Positions 1 to 7,270 of a stretch of 22,757 nt of DNA are shown piece by piece. This stretch comes from a bacterium (GTDB lineage Bacteria; UBP7; UBA6624), in the NCBI GenBank assembly GCA_014384545.1, contig JACNFQ010000047.1, positions 1 to 22,757 of the forward strand, written 5' to 3'. The notes beneath the pieces are model-generated. The model was given only the letters and a program-made list of their open reading frames with translations. It did no database searches and was not told where the DNA came from. Position 1 is the first letter of the stretch. Every line of letters begins with the position of its first letter. A program made the translations under genes and the position numbers.

Positions 1-2296
1 TTGAACAACCAGGCATAAGGGGATCGTTATAGGGTAGGCAGCGACCCAACTGCAACGTTCCACTCGCTGATAGCCCCGAGCCTGCCGTAGCAAACTTGAC
101 CACTGTACCTGGATCGAACGAAAGGGTAGCACCCGCTTCCACCGTAACGACCCCATCCACAACATAGGAGCCCGTAACAGGGGGCCAACGAACGACACCA
201 ACGGCTTGGGGGATACTCCCCGACTCTATCTGTACCGCATCAAACCCCTTCCCAATAAACTCTATCGTAGAGCCCAGTCCGGCATAGGCAGGTTGCATGA
301 CCAAAGCGAAACTTTCGGCATTCTTCACCTTCAAGTTGTCCACCAAGGGCTGAGTGGTCAAGGGGCTACCGGTAATCGTCAACCCATCTCCTCTTACATC
401 CTCAATCGTTAGTCCATCAAAGACCAGAGGATTCGTCGTGGTCCCTGCCGACTCAATAATGACACCACCTTCACGGACTGGCGTCACTAAGTCGCTAAGT
501 GCTCCCCCAAACCGAACCCACACATTCTCCATAGAACCCTCGGCACCAGCCGAGAATTTGACCTGACCGAATGAACCAGCACTGGCTGTCTCGGGGGTTG
601 CTGGTTGCCCTGGGCAGAACCCATTCGTCGTCCGATCAGGGTTAGAGGGGTCGTCTCCGTCCACTTTCGTTCCCACCGTCACGGGCTCAATCACAAAGAG
701 ATTGCCCCCCGTCACATTCAAGGAACCCCTTACATCAATACCAATAGGTGAAAAACCTTCCGATTGGCGGTCAATAGCCTTGAGGAAAACGATGCCTCCA
801 AGGGTATCAACAGTCAAATCTGAAGAGATGGTCAAATCCGTTGGGAAGAAATAGGGCGAACCCGAATCGTCCCAAGAAGTCGGCGTTGTGAGGTCAGAAC
901 CAAGAAGGGTCCCACAGTTGAGCAGTGTAACACCCACCTTGTCCGATTTTTTGGGGTTTTGATCGCCTTCAAGGAAAGCCCAAGCTTCAACCTCAACACC
1001 ACCAGCAATAGGGTTCCATAAGCCCTGTTTATTGGGAGGATCCCATGTGGATTCGGCCGAACAAGACCATCCATCTGTGCCATCAGTATCCGAGCAAACG
1101 AACTGTAGATCCACGAAGAACTGTACCTCGTTGACACTTAGAGAGGCATTGACAACCGCTGAGAAATCAACCATCCGACCCTCTCCGACCTGTGGGTTGA
1201 TATCGGGGGCAGGGGCAACGACTTCGTTTGCGGATGGTGTTGTAACCATAATCAAGGCGTTTCCACCACTTTGGTCATTCTTGATCGTTACAGTCTCGGT
1301 TGCCAAGCTGGTATGAGGAGGAGAAGCGGAATCGGTGGCAACGATATCTAGACTATAGGAACCATCACCAGCCGTAGGTACCGTGTTGGTATCCCACCCC
1401 GACAATGTCCAAGGTTGCAGTTGCCATACATCAGCATGACTATCCGCTGATATGGCAACACTCAAAGGTGTTTCTAGCTCGATTGCCGCACCACCAAAAC
1501 AGAGCGGTTCGGAAAGGATTGTGCTCTTGATGATGAGAGAAACACCAGCTTGGCTACTGTTCCGAATCCGCACCCTGTTCCCCGCACCAAATCCAGTCGC
1601 ATCCGCGACACAAAGTAGCGTAGCATCCTTCAAAGCATCTTGAGATAGTTTTGTCGCTACCAAAACACCCACAGAAACAGAGGGGAGATTCTCTCCATCA
1701 ACTTTGAGGGAGATCGTCGCGGGTAGTCCCGCACGATGACCCTCAAGTGTTCCCGAAACCTGAGCAGTGCCTTGAAGGGTTGCTGGAATCGCATTCACCA
1801 AGAGATTCATATCCACCGTAAAAGGCTTGGGTGCAGTTACAGCGTGCCGCGTTGAATCAGCCAAATCGGCCGAACCACAATCATTCGCACAAGCCCAAAC
1901 GCGCATATTTACGGTCTTTGCCTCAAGAGGAGCATTCCAAATAGAGACTGTTCCTGCTACCCCACCAGAAAGATATGTTCCTGGCACACCATTCACCTTA
2001 CAGTCGTTGGGAATATTGGCGATATTCGTTTCTTCTCCTACAAAATACCCAGCATCCGAGCCATCAGGACTCGTTGCACACCACGCCCACGCTACTGCAG
2101 AAGAAGTTGATACCGTCAAGTTGACCTGTGAACCTGGAAGAATCACTCCCGAAGTGGAACTCGGACCCGAAGAAATAGTAGGCTGACTTACGCCATCATC
2201 TTCATTGGTCCCTGACTGGGACGAAGTTGTACTTCCTCCTCCCCCACAAGAAACCACTCCCAGAACGAGAATCCAGAATATCGCTAGTCGTCTCAT
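1..2296 (-). CDS. Large secreted lipoprotein with beta-helix-like C-terminal part (3' end beyond window)
   Basis: This frame stays open from an ATG at 2296 to the window edge, about 765 codons with no stop, so the C-terminus is missing. The N-terminus is a lipoprotein signal: MRR, a hydrophobic stretch, then the lipobox VVSC with Cys17. After the cysteine comes a Gly/Ser/Thr-rich linker. The body is rich in Thr, Ser, Val, Gly and Asp, as in extracellular beta-sandwich proteins, with scattered cysteines. Near residues 705-740 a stretch reading YVVDGVVTVEAGATLSF, then DPGTVVKF, resembles the repeats of right-handed beta-helix surface proteins. A GGAGG ribosome binding site lies 10 bases before the ATG and a TATAAT box 76 bases upstream. 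I see no catalytic motif and do not recognise the family. It probably sits on the outer membrane surface as an adhesin or structural protein; that role is inferred. Confidence 0.85.
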   Translation of the reverse strand, partial: MRRLAIFWILVLGVVSCGGGGSTTSSQSGTNEDDGVSQPTISSGPSSTSGVILPGSQVNLTVSTSSAVAWAWCATSPDGSDAGYFVGEETNIANIPNDCKVNGVPGTYLSGGVAGTVSIWNAPLEAKTVNMRVWACANDCGSADLADSTRHAVTAPKPFTVDMNLLVNAIPATLQGTAQVSGTLEGHRAGLPATISLKVDGENLPSVSVGVLVATKLSQDALKDATLLCVADATGFGAGNRVRIRNSSQAGVSLIIKSTILSEPLCFGGAAIELETPLSVAISADSHADVWQLQPWTLSGWDTNTVPTAGDGSYSLDIVATDSASPPHTSLATETVTIKNDQSGGNALIMVTTPSANEVVAPAPDINPQVGEGRMVDFSAVVNASLSVNEVQFFVDLQFVCSDTDGTDGWSCSAESTWDPPNKQGLWNPIAGGVEVEAWAFLEGDQNPKKSDKVGVTLLNCGTLLGSDLTTPTSWDDSGSPYFFPTDLTISSDLTVDTLGGIVFLKAIDRQSEGFSPIGIDVRGSLNVTGGNLFVIEPVTVGTKVDGDDPSNPDRTTNGFCPGQPATPETASAGSFGQVKFSAGAEGSMENVWVRFGGALSDLVTPVREGGVIIESAGTTTNPLVFDGLTIEDVRGDGLTITGSPLTTQPLVDNLKVKNAESFALVMQPAYAGLGSTIEFIGKGFDAVQIESGSIPQAVGVVRWPPVTGSYVVDGVVTVEAGATLSFDPGTVVKFATAGSGLSASGTLQLGRCLPYNDPLMPGCS

Positions 2297-2306
2297 ATCA
2301 ATCACG

Positions 2307-2311
2307 CCTCC
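2307..2311 (-). promoter_or_regulatory. Ribosome binding site of the lipoprotein gene
   Basis: The minus strand reads GGAGG ten bases before the ATG at 2296. This fixes the start of the lipoprotein and contrasts with neighbouring genes that have no such site. Confidence 0.7.
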
Positions 2312-2372
2312 AATAATCTCAACAGAGGGAACCCCCTCCATTACCCGACCACCCATAAAAGGTAAACCATAC

Positions 2373-2378
2373 ATTATA
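2373..2378 (-). promoter_or_regulatory. -10 box of the lipoprotein gene
   Basis: The minus strand reads a perfect TATAAT in the 137-base gap after trpS. No convincing -35 TTGACA is present at 16-18 bases. The box predicts a leader of roughly 70 bases containing the GGAGG site, so the lipoprotein is probably transcribed separately from trpS. Confidence 0.55.
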
Positions 2379-2406
2379 GACCACAAGAACAGAAAATGGA
2401 GATTCA

Positions 2407-2421
2407 CCCCCCACAGGGGGG
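2407..2421. terminator. Small perfect hairpin after trpS (weak terminator candidate)
   Basis: Six C, a three-base loop and six G form a perfect 6-bp hairpin 12 bases past the trpS stop. The T run (TTTT at 2422-2425) lies on the plus-strand side, the wrong side for terminating trpS. Termination of trpS here is therefore uncertain, and no plus-strand gene precedes it. Confidence 0.3.
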
Positions 2422-2433
2422 TTTTCCAGTTCA

Positions 2434-3426
2434 CTATCTTGGGTATCCCTTCAGACCAACAACATCTCGTATCGCTGCCAACCGGGGTTGGGCAATTCGC
2501 CTTGCTGCCTTTGCCCCCTCTTGGAGAATCTCCTCCACACGGTCTGGGCGATTCAACCATGCCCTCTTTTCTTCACGAATACCACTTAGTGCGTCCTCAA
2601 GTACGCCAGCGACGGCCACTTTGAGGTCCCCATACCGCAACTGCCCCCCTTCTGCTTCCTTGTGAGCCTTCTTCCCTTCCTCAGCATTGAAAGACGCCAA
2701 TATGCCCAATAGATTCAACACACCAGGAGAGAGAGCGCCCTGCCCCGAATCGGTTACAGCGCGCTTTACTTTCTTGAGTAGACTCTCTGCCTCTTCATCA
2801 ATAAAGACGCACCCAGTAGGATCACTCTTGCTCATCTTCCTAGAAGGCTGATTCAACGAGAGCACTTTGCCTACTTGGGGGATATGTGCTCTTACTTCCT
2901 GAAATAGAGGAGTATAACGCTTGTTGAATCGGCGAAGGAGTTCGCGCGTCAGTTCCAGATGTTGTGCTTGATCTTCGCCTACAGGGACCTTATTGGGTCC
3001 ATATAGGAGAATATCTGCGGCTTGGAGAACCGGATAGTTCAGTACGCCCAACCCGACTGACTCTGTATCTGTCCCTCCCCCCTTGTCCTTGAACTGAGTC
3101 ATGCGCGCCATCTCTCCGAACCGAGCAACGCAAGAAAGAATCCAAAACAACTCAATATGCTCGGGAAGATCACTTTGGCAGAAGAGAACCGATTCTTCTG
3201 GGTCTAGACCACAAGCTAGAAGATCCACGAGGAGTGAGCGTGTTTGAGCACGGAGTGAATCTGGCAGTGGCGCCGCCGTTAGGGCATGGTAGTCCACCAG
3301 ACAGACAAAGAGATTCTCATTCTCCTGAATCTTGACCCATTCCCGAACCGCTCCTAAATAGTTGCCCAGATGGAGTCGTCCCGTCGGTTGAATCCCTGAG
3401 AGCATATCAACTGAGGGGAGGTTCAT
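2434..3426 (-). CDS. trpS: Tryptophanyl-tRNA synthetase
   Basis: This cytoplasmic class I aminoacyl-tRNA synthetase charges tRNA-Trp with tryptophan using ATP. At 330 residues it has the normal bacterial length. SGIQPTGRLHLGNYLG at 10-25 contains the HIGH-type signature HLGN. GEDQ at 150-153 is the conserved tryptophan-site region, and KMSKS at 197-201 is the second ATP signature. The ATG at 3426 has no ribosome binding site, but a TAGAAT box ends 6 bases upstream, suggesting a leaderless message. Met8 is an alternative start, since many homologues begin just before SGIQPTG, but it has no ribosome binding site either. It lies downstream of the M50 protease gene, a pairing seen in many bacteria. 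The identification is secure. Confidence 0.97.
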   Translation of the reverse strand: MNLPSVDMLSGIQPTGRLHLGNYLGAVREWVKIQENENLFVCLVDYHALTAAPLPDSLRAQTRSLLVDLLACGLDPEESVLFCQSDLPEHIELFWILSCVARFGEMARMTQFKDKGGGTDTESVGLGVLNYPVLQAADILLYGPNKVPVGEDQAQHLELTRELLRRFNKRYTPLFQEVRAHIPQVGKVLSLNQPSRKMSKSDPTGCVFIDEEAESLLKKVKRAVTDSGQGALSPGVLNLLGILASFNAEEGKKAHKEAEGGQLRYGDLKVAVAGVLEDALSGIREEKRAWLNRPDRVEEILQEGAKAARRIAQPRLAAIRDVVGLKGYPR

Positions 3427-3432
3427 GAGGGG

Positions 3433-3438
3433 ATTCTA
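3433..3438 (-). promoter_or_regulatory. -10 box for leaderless trpS message
   Basis: The minus strand reads TAGAAT, then six bases, then the trpS ATG, so a transcript starting at the usual distance would begin at or next to the start codon. No -35 consensus is visible. The site is within the 130-base gap between the M50 gene and trpS. Confidence 0.4.
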
Positions 3439-3446
3439 GCCCTTTC

Positions 3447-3463
3447 CATTCCCCAAGGGAATG
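3447..3463. other. Perfect 7-bp hairpin upstream of trpS
   Basis: CATTCCC, loop CAA, GGGAATG form a perfect inverted repeat just upstream of the TAGAAT box. There is no T run, so it is a poor terminator. It could be an operator or chance; nothing here resembles a T-box leader. Confidence 0.3.
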
Positions 3464-3556
3464 AGACAAGGTTGAGGGATTTATCAGTCCTAAGGAGTAC
3501 CCTGCCCCTTTGGGGGGTGGTGGTGCCCGGGGTGAAATGAGGAAAGAAGAACGGAT

Positions 3557-4171
3557 CTATCCTCCGAGCAGGAAGATCGTTACACCTCTTGCCCACGAAG
3601 CCAACCCATCCAGCACGCTTGGAAAGAACCAGAAAAGTCCAATGACCACAGCAAACCCCCACTTCCCTCCACTCAAGAATGCCGATGCCAATCGAGCAGG
3701 GAGAATCGCTTGGATAATCTTCGAACCGTCTAGGGGCGGTAAAGGTATTAGGTTGAATAATGCCAGGATAATATTGACATATACGAGGAGCGCCACCACC
3801 AAAGAGAAGATACCTTCGGGAGGAAAGAGGGAAATGAGAACTGACAAGAGGAGAGCTAAGATGAGATTAGAGAGGGGTCCAGCAAATGCCACAAGTGCTA
3901 AGTCCCGTTGGGGATGGCGATAATAGGCGATGTTGATCGGTACAGGGCGTGCCCAACCGAAAAGAAAAGGGCTGTTGGTCAGAATCAACAGGAGCGGAAC
4001 GATGAAAGAGCCGACCCACTCCAAGTGTCGAAGAGGATTCAGAGAAAGGCGTCCTTCATTCTTGGGAGTGGGGTCGCCCAAGAGATGGCTTGCCCATCCA
4101 TGTGCCGCCTCGTGACAAGAGATGGAGAGAATGAGCCCTACGACCGTAAGGGTCAGAGTAAGGGGCTCTAT
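3557..4171 (-). CDS. Site-2 protease, M50 family (probable AUA start)
   Basis: This is a zinc metalloprotease embedded in the inner membrane, of the small bacterial M50 group that cleaves substrates within the membrane. The HEAAH zinc motif sits at residues 20-24, and the second motif is LFNLIPLPPLDG. LGDPTPKNEGRLSLNPLRH after the first motif is typical of the group. Several hydrophobic spans cover most of about 204 residues. No ATG, GTG or TTG lies upstream of HEAAH in this frame: a start at TTG 4081 would lose the active site. The best start is ATA at 4171, which overlaps the cca stop as ATAG, with a GGGGG tract 8 bases upstream. CTG at 4156 is a poorer alternative. The substrate is unknown. 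Family assignment is secure; the exact start is inferred. Confidence 0.9.
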   Translation of the reverse strand: MEPLTLTLTVVGLILSISCHEAAHGWASHLLGDPTPKNEGRLSLNPLRHLEWVGSFIVPLLLILTNSPFLFGWARPVPINIAYYRHPQRDLALVAFAGPLSNLILALLLSVLISLFPPEGIFSLVVALLVYVNIILALFNLIPLPPLDGSKIIQAILPARLASAFLSGGKWGFAVVIGLFWFFPSVLDGLASWARGVTIFLLGG

Positions 4172-5337
4172 TTGTCACACCCCCTACTCTTTTCTAGGGC
4201 GGTTTCTATCCACCCCAAGATACTCTCTTTGTCCGGCTGGCAGGCACCTCGAAAAACGGCGTCTCTTCCCGCTTCAAGCCATCGGCCCACTCCCTTGCCT
4301 GAAGGTACACCCTTGAAAGGTAAGAGGTCAACCCCTGATGGCATTTCTAGGTGAGATTCAATTCCTTCCCACTCCTCAACAAGTCCTTGGGGAGATTCTC
4401 TGGATGCGAGAACCCTCACCACGCCCGTCCAAGATCGCGCTACCTTATCTACATCCGCCAAAGAAAACCCCTCCTCAATAAAGGGGAATCCCTCTTCTGC
4501 CAAGGGTGCCATTGCCTTTCGTTCCTTCTTCCGGCTACCCATCCGCACCCAAACTGAAGGAGCCTCCCCCCCACGACAACCCGCCAAGAACCCTTCTACC
4601 GAACCCATAACCCCCTTGCTCCATCTTCCCCCAAATAGGGTCTGTAGGAGCTTGCCCTCCTCTCCCTCCCCCCAAAGGGGTGGTCCTCCACTTTCAACCC
4701 AACGAACGATTTCATGGCGCCATCGCTCGGGGGCAACCTGACAAAACGCATCACCTAAACGAGGGTTCTCCATCGCCTGAATCGTCTCAGGTGCCAAATC
4801 CCCGCCCAACCGAAACCGATACCTCATGAGACGGAAAAGACGAGTGGGATCGTCCACAAAACTCTCCCGATGAAAAACCCGCCACCGGGTAGCCGCAAGA
4901 TCTTCTTTAGCTTGGTCGGGTCCCTCCACATCCCCCAAGTCTCCACCGTTATCAATCCGAGCAATAAGTGCATTCAAAGTAAAATCTCTACGACTAAAAT
5001 CCTCCTCCCATGTCGCTGGAAAGAAGACTTTGGGGAGTTTGCCCTGTTGAGGATATGCCTCTTTCCGGCGTGTTGACAGACCCACCGAGTAGGGTGGGTT
5101 TTCTAGGGAAACCGTCTGAAATCTAGGGTGAAACTGGAATGTCCAGTCTTCGCGATCCAAGACACCCTCCGAAAAGAGGGCTTCCCCTTTCTCCTTGGCT
5201 CCGTCCAGAAGAAGGATATCCAAGTCTGTGGCGTGGAGCCCCATTGCCGTATCACGCACCCATCCACCCACAACCCAAGCCTCGCCCTGTGAAGCAAGGA
5301 AAGCAGCTATTCTCTTGAGTGGATTAGGTAGATTCAT
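4168..5337 (-). CDS. CCA-adding tRNA nucleotidyltransferase / poly(A) polymerase family
   Basis: This enzyme probably builds or repairs the 3' CCA end of tRNAs from CTP and ATP. The head is a class II nucleotidyltransferase: GGWVRD at 24-29, the metal-binding DLD at 38-40, RRDFTLNAL at 116-124, and DDPTRLFRLMRY at 162-173 in the nucleotide-selecting neck. After residue about 230 the sequence is divergent and I see no HD domain. At 389 residues it is near the usual length. I chose the ATG at 5337 because it overlaps the upstream stop as ATGA and is preceded by GAAGAGGG. An in-frame start at 5376 would run further into the upstream gene. Poly(A) polymerase activity cannot be excluded from sequence alone, but the tRNA-gene neighbourhood favours CCA addition. 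Confidence 0.9.
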   Translation of the reverse strand: MNLPNPLKRIAAFLASQGEAWVVGGWVRDTAMGLHATDLDILLLDGAKEKGEALFSEGVLDREDWTFQFHPRFQTVSLENPPYSVGLSTRRKEAYPQQGKLPKVFFPATWEEDFSRRDFTLNALIARIDNGGDLGDVEGPDQAKEDLAATRWRVFHRESFVDDPTRLFRLMRYRFRLGGDLAPETIQAMENPRLGDAFCQVAPERWRHEIVRWVESGGPPLWGEGEEGKLLQTLFGGRWSKGVMGSVEGFLAGCRGGEAPSVWVRMGSRKKERKAMAPLAEEGFPFIEEGFSLADVDKVARSWTGVVRVLASRESPQGLVEEWEGIESHLEMPSGVDLLPFKGVPSGKGVGRWLEAGRDAVFRGACQPDKESILGWIETALEKSRGCDK

Positions 5338-6134
5338 AACGCCCTCTTCTCCATCCACCGTTTCCCCTCCTGACACCGATCATTGAACCCGCACCAGTGG
5401 CAGAGCACGGTAGGACTGGCCTTCCACGTCGAGGATCGTATCTCCTTGAGCAACTCCAGGGCCCTCTCCTTGACTTCGTTGGTTTGGTCTTGGGTAACCT
5501 CAGCACGGACTTCTTCTTTGTAAAGAAGAAAGTGCCAGTGGCATGTAATCGTCGCCTTTGGAAAGATCGTTGACAATCCCAAAGAATACAACCCACTCTG
5601 CAAGTCTCCTCCTAATCCCCTAGGCAACATCTTCTTAGCGCGTCGCATACCCGTCTTGTAGTCATGGATTTCAACATCTCCATTGGGTCTAACAACCAGC
5701 TTATCAATGAATCCTCTGACCGATACATCATCTACCAACTCAAAGAGTATCTCTTTCTCGTAAACCTCTTCTCCCACAGGTTTGAACGGTCTGTTTGCCC
5801 AATAGTAGTTCTCCAACGCTCTTGATGCACGAGCCAAGTACTTTCGAGGGTGGTCTCGCCGAACAACTCTGATACTTTGCCCCTTTCGCAAGCCATCAGC
5901 CCAACGCCTTTGGAGCTCTTCTAAGACAGCCATCAGGCGAGGTGGTCGTTCGCCCTCACGCCCTCTAAGAGAGATCTCTGAGATGATCTCATGGACCAAT
6001 CGCCCCGCAAAGGCTTCGATCGAAAGGAAAGCTTCGGGCAAGCGATCCTTATACCGATACCGAAACGCCTTGGGGCAGTTCAAATAGGATTTCAACCTAG
6101 AAGCGCTCAGGGGCAAGAACGAATCCATACTCAT
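5334..6134 (-). CDS. PD-(D/E)XK nuclease of the RecB/Cas4 type with iron-sulfur cysteines
   Basis: This is a stand-alone nuclease-domain protein of 266 residues. SASRLKSYLNCPKAF near residues 10-24 has the first cysteine (Cys20). GRLVHEI has the conserved His48. GFIDKL and VEIHDYKTG carry the metal-binding Asp and the catalytic D-x-K. The C-terminus has CHWCGFNDRC (Cys245, 248, 254). One early plus three late cysteines is the 4Fe-4S arrangement of Cas4 and AddB-like nucleases. No cas genes or repeats are nearby and no helicase is fused, so a Cas4 role is unlikely; DNA repair is a reasonable inference. The ATG at 6134 overlaps the trmL stop as ATGA. An ATG at 6128 is possible, with GGGGG eight bases upstream. 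Confidence 0.88.
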   Translation of the reverse strand: MSMDSFLPLSASRLKSYLNCPKAFRYRYKDRLPEAFLSIEAFAGRLVHEIISEISLRGREGERPPRLMAVLEELQRRWADGLRKGQSIRVVRRDHPRKYLARASRALENYYWANRPFKPVGEEVYEKEILFELVDDVSVRGFIDKLVVRPNGDVEIHDYKTGMRRAKKMLPRGLGGDLQSGLYSLGLSTIFPKATITCHWHFLLYKEEVRAEVTQDQTNEVKERALELLKEIRSSTWKASPTVLCHWCGFNDRCQEGKRWMEKRAL

Positions 6135-6601
6135 CGCCCCCAATCGGTACGCCTCAAGGCTTCAAAGAGAGCGATCGCGACCGCCATTGCTAGATTCAAA
6201 GAACGCTCCCCTTCCCTTATGGGGAGAGAAACGACTTCGTCTGCATCCTCCATGATTTCGGCGGACAAACCGTTGTCTTCGGGACCAAAAAGTAAGTAAT
6301 CTCCACATCCCAAACCGACATCCCAATAGGGTGTCTTGCTCCGTGACGAAAATGCGACAAGACGACCACCAGAAGGCTTGGGGGGGATTTCATCATGGAG
6401 ATGGAGGTCCAATCGGGGCCAATAGTCCAAACCTGCTCGCTTCAATCTTGAACTCTCCAAAGAGAACCCCAAAGGGCGCACTAGGTGAAGAGGGGTATCT
6501 GTAGCTACAGCTAGCCTACCCACCGAACCTGTATTCCCAGGGATTAGGGGTTGATAGGGTACGACCGCTGGTCGTGGCAATAGGGGAGTCAACCCTTTCA
6601 C
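6131..6601 (-). CDS. trmL: tRNA (cytidine/uridine-2'-O-)-methyltransferase, TrmL type
   Basis: This SPOUT-fold enzyme methylates the wobble ribose (position 34), typically of tRNA-Leu, using S-adenosylmethionine. At 156 residues it matches the usual TrmL length. IPGNTGSVGRLA at about 20-31 is motif 1. HLVRPLGFSLESSRLKRAGLDYW is replaced here in description by its key parts: HLVRPLGF and RAGLDYW. LFGPEDNGL is the cofactor-loop motif, and LPIREGERSLNLAMAVAIAL is the C-terminal knot motif. The GTG at 6601 overlaps the preceding stop as GTGA and leaves the correct N-terminus. An in-frame start at 6706 would add residues unlike the family. TTG at 6592 is an alternative. Whether its target is tRNA-Leu is inferred from the family. 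Confidence 0.93.
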   Translation of the reverse strand: MKGLTPLLPRPAVVPYQPLIPGNTGSVGRLAVATDTPLHLVRPLGFSLESSRLKRAGLDYWPRLDLHLHDEIPPKPSGGRLVAFSSRSKTPYWDVGLGCGDYLLFGPEDNGLSAEIMEDADEVVSLPIREGERSLNLAMAVAIALFEALRRTDWGR

Positions 6602-7257
6602 CCTTTCCGATCTGCCCAGCCCTCCACATTCTTCTGCCTTGACCGTCCCACTCCCAATGCACCAGGAGGAATGTCTCTTGTGATTACACTCCCAGCTGCG
6701 ACCCAAGCACCTTTCCCAATCCGCAAAGGCGCAACCAGAATTGAGTCGCTCCCCACAAAGGCACCCTCACCGATAAATGTGGGATGTTTGGTAGAACCAT
6801 CATAGTTACAAGTGATCGTTCCCGCACCGATATTTGCCCCTCTCTCAATCGTCGCATCTCCTAGATAAGAAAGGTGGGCTACTTTGACGCCATCCTCTAA
6901 CTTTGACGCCTTGATTTCAACGAAATTCCCCACCCGACAATGAGAACCCAATTCAGCACCCCCGCGCAAATGAGCATATGGCCCCACTGTGGAATCGTCG
7001 CCTACAACGGACTGCTCCACAACCGACCTTGAGATGCGGGCTCGTTTTCCCACTACACTATCCACCAAATCGGTTCCAGGACCAATCACAGCACCTTCTC
7101 CTACCACTGTCTTCCCTCTAAGAGTACACCCTGATTCCACACAGACCCCTTGAGCTAGCTCTACAGATGCATCAATAGAGACTGTTGAGGGTGCCCGAAT
7201 CGTTACCCCTTTCTCCATCCAATTCAATAGGATCTTCTCCTCCTCTCCAATCGACAT
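6598..7257 (-). CDS. Stand-alone GlmU-type acetyltransferase (left-handed beta-helix) domain
   Basis: This protein of 219 residues matches only the C-terminal acetyltransferase half of GlmU, which makes N-acetylglucosamine-1-phosphate from glucosamine-1-phosphate and acetyl-CoA. Hexapeptide repeats fill most of its length. GlmU catalytic-region blocks are retained: the Arg of GPYAHLRGGAEL, the Lys of VGNFVEIKASKLE, the His and Tyr of VAHLSYLGDATI, and GAGTITCNYDGSTKH. The N-terminal uridylyltransferase half is absent: upstream is the end of the 1081-residue gene, with 8 bases between. It may pair with a separate pyrophosphorylase elsewhere or modify another sugar. The ATG at 7257 has no close ribosome binding site, though a TATAAG lies seven bases upstream. 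I trimmed a longer open frame starting at 7575 because its N-terminal part is unrelated. Confidence 0.9.
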   Translation of the reverse strand: MSIGEEEKILLNWMEKGVTIRAPSTVSIDASVELAQGVCVESGCTLRGKTVVGEGAVIGPGTDLVDSVVGKRARISRSVVEQSVVGDDSTVGPYAHLRGGAELGSHCRVGNFVEIKASKLEDGVKVAHLSYLGDATIERGANIGAGTITCNYDGSTKHPTFIGEGAFVGSDSILVAPLRIGKGAWVAAGSVITRDIPPGALGVGRSRQKNVEGWADRKG

Positions 7258-7264
7258 AGGAGAA

Positions 7265-7270
7265 CTTATA
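7265..7270 (-). promoter_or_regulatory. -10-like box before glmU-type gene
   Basis: The minus strand reads TATAAG, then seven bases, then the ATG at 7257. The sixth base departs from consensus, and the box lies across the end of the preceding gene. It fits the leaderless pattern seen elsewhere here, but alone it is weak. Confidence 0.25.

Noticed and set aside
2205-2624. Plus-strand open frame of 139 residues
   Set aside because: It overlaps the start of the lipoprotein gene and the end of trpS on the other strand, and its composition shows no domain; it is a shadow frame.
3500-3520. CCCC-TTT-GGGG hairpin as terminator after the M50 gene
   Set aside because: The stem is four bases with no T run following on the minus strand.
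3427-3556. T-box riboswitch upstream of trpS
   Set aside because: The gap is only 130 bases and has no T-box core sequence or terminator/antiterminator pair.
3557-4081. 174-residue version of the M50 protease starting at TTG 4081
   Set aside because: It lacks the HEAAH zinc motif, which lies in frame just upstream; the longer form is the credible gene.
5334-6134. Cas4 and a possible CRISPR locus
   Set aside because: The nuclease has Cas4-like cysteines, but no repeat-spacer array or other cas gene is visible anywhere in the window.
6602-6706. N-terminal extension of TrmL up to 6706
   Set aside because: It overlaps the conserved end of the GlmU-type gene and is unlike TrmL; the GTG at 6601 gives the family length.
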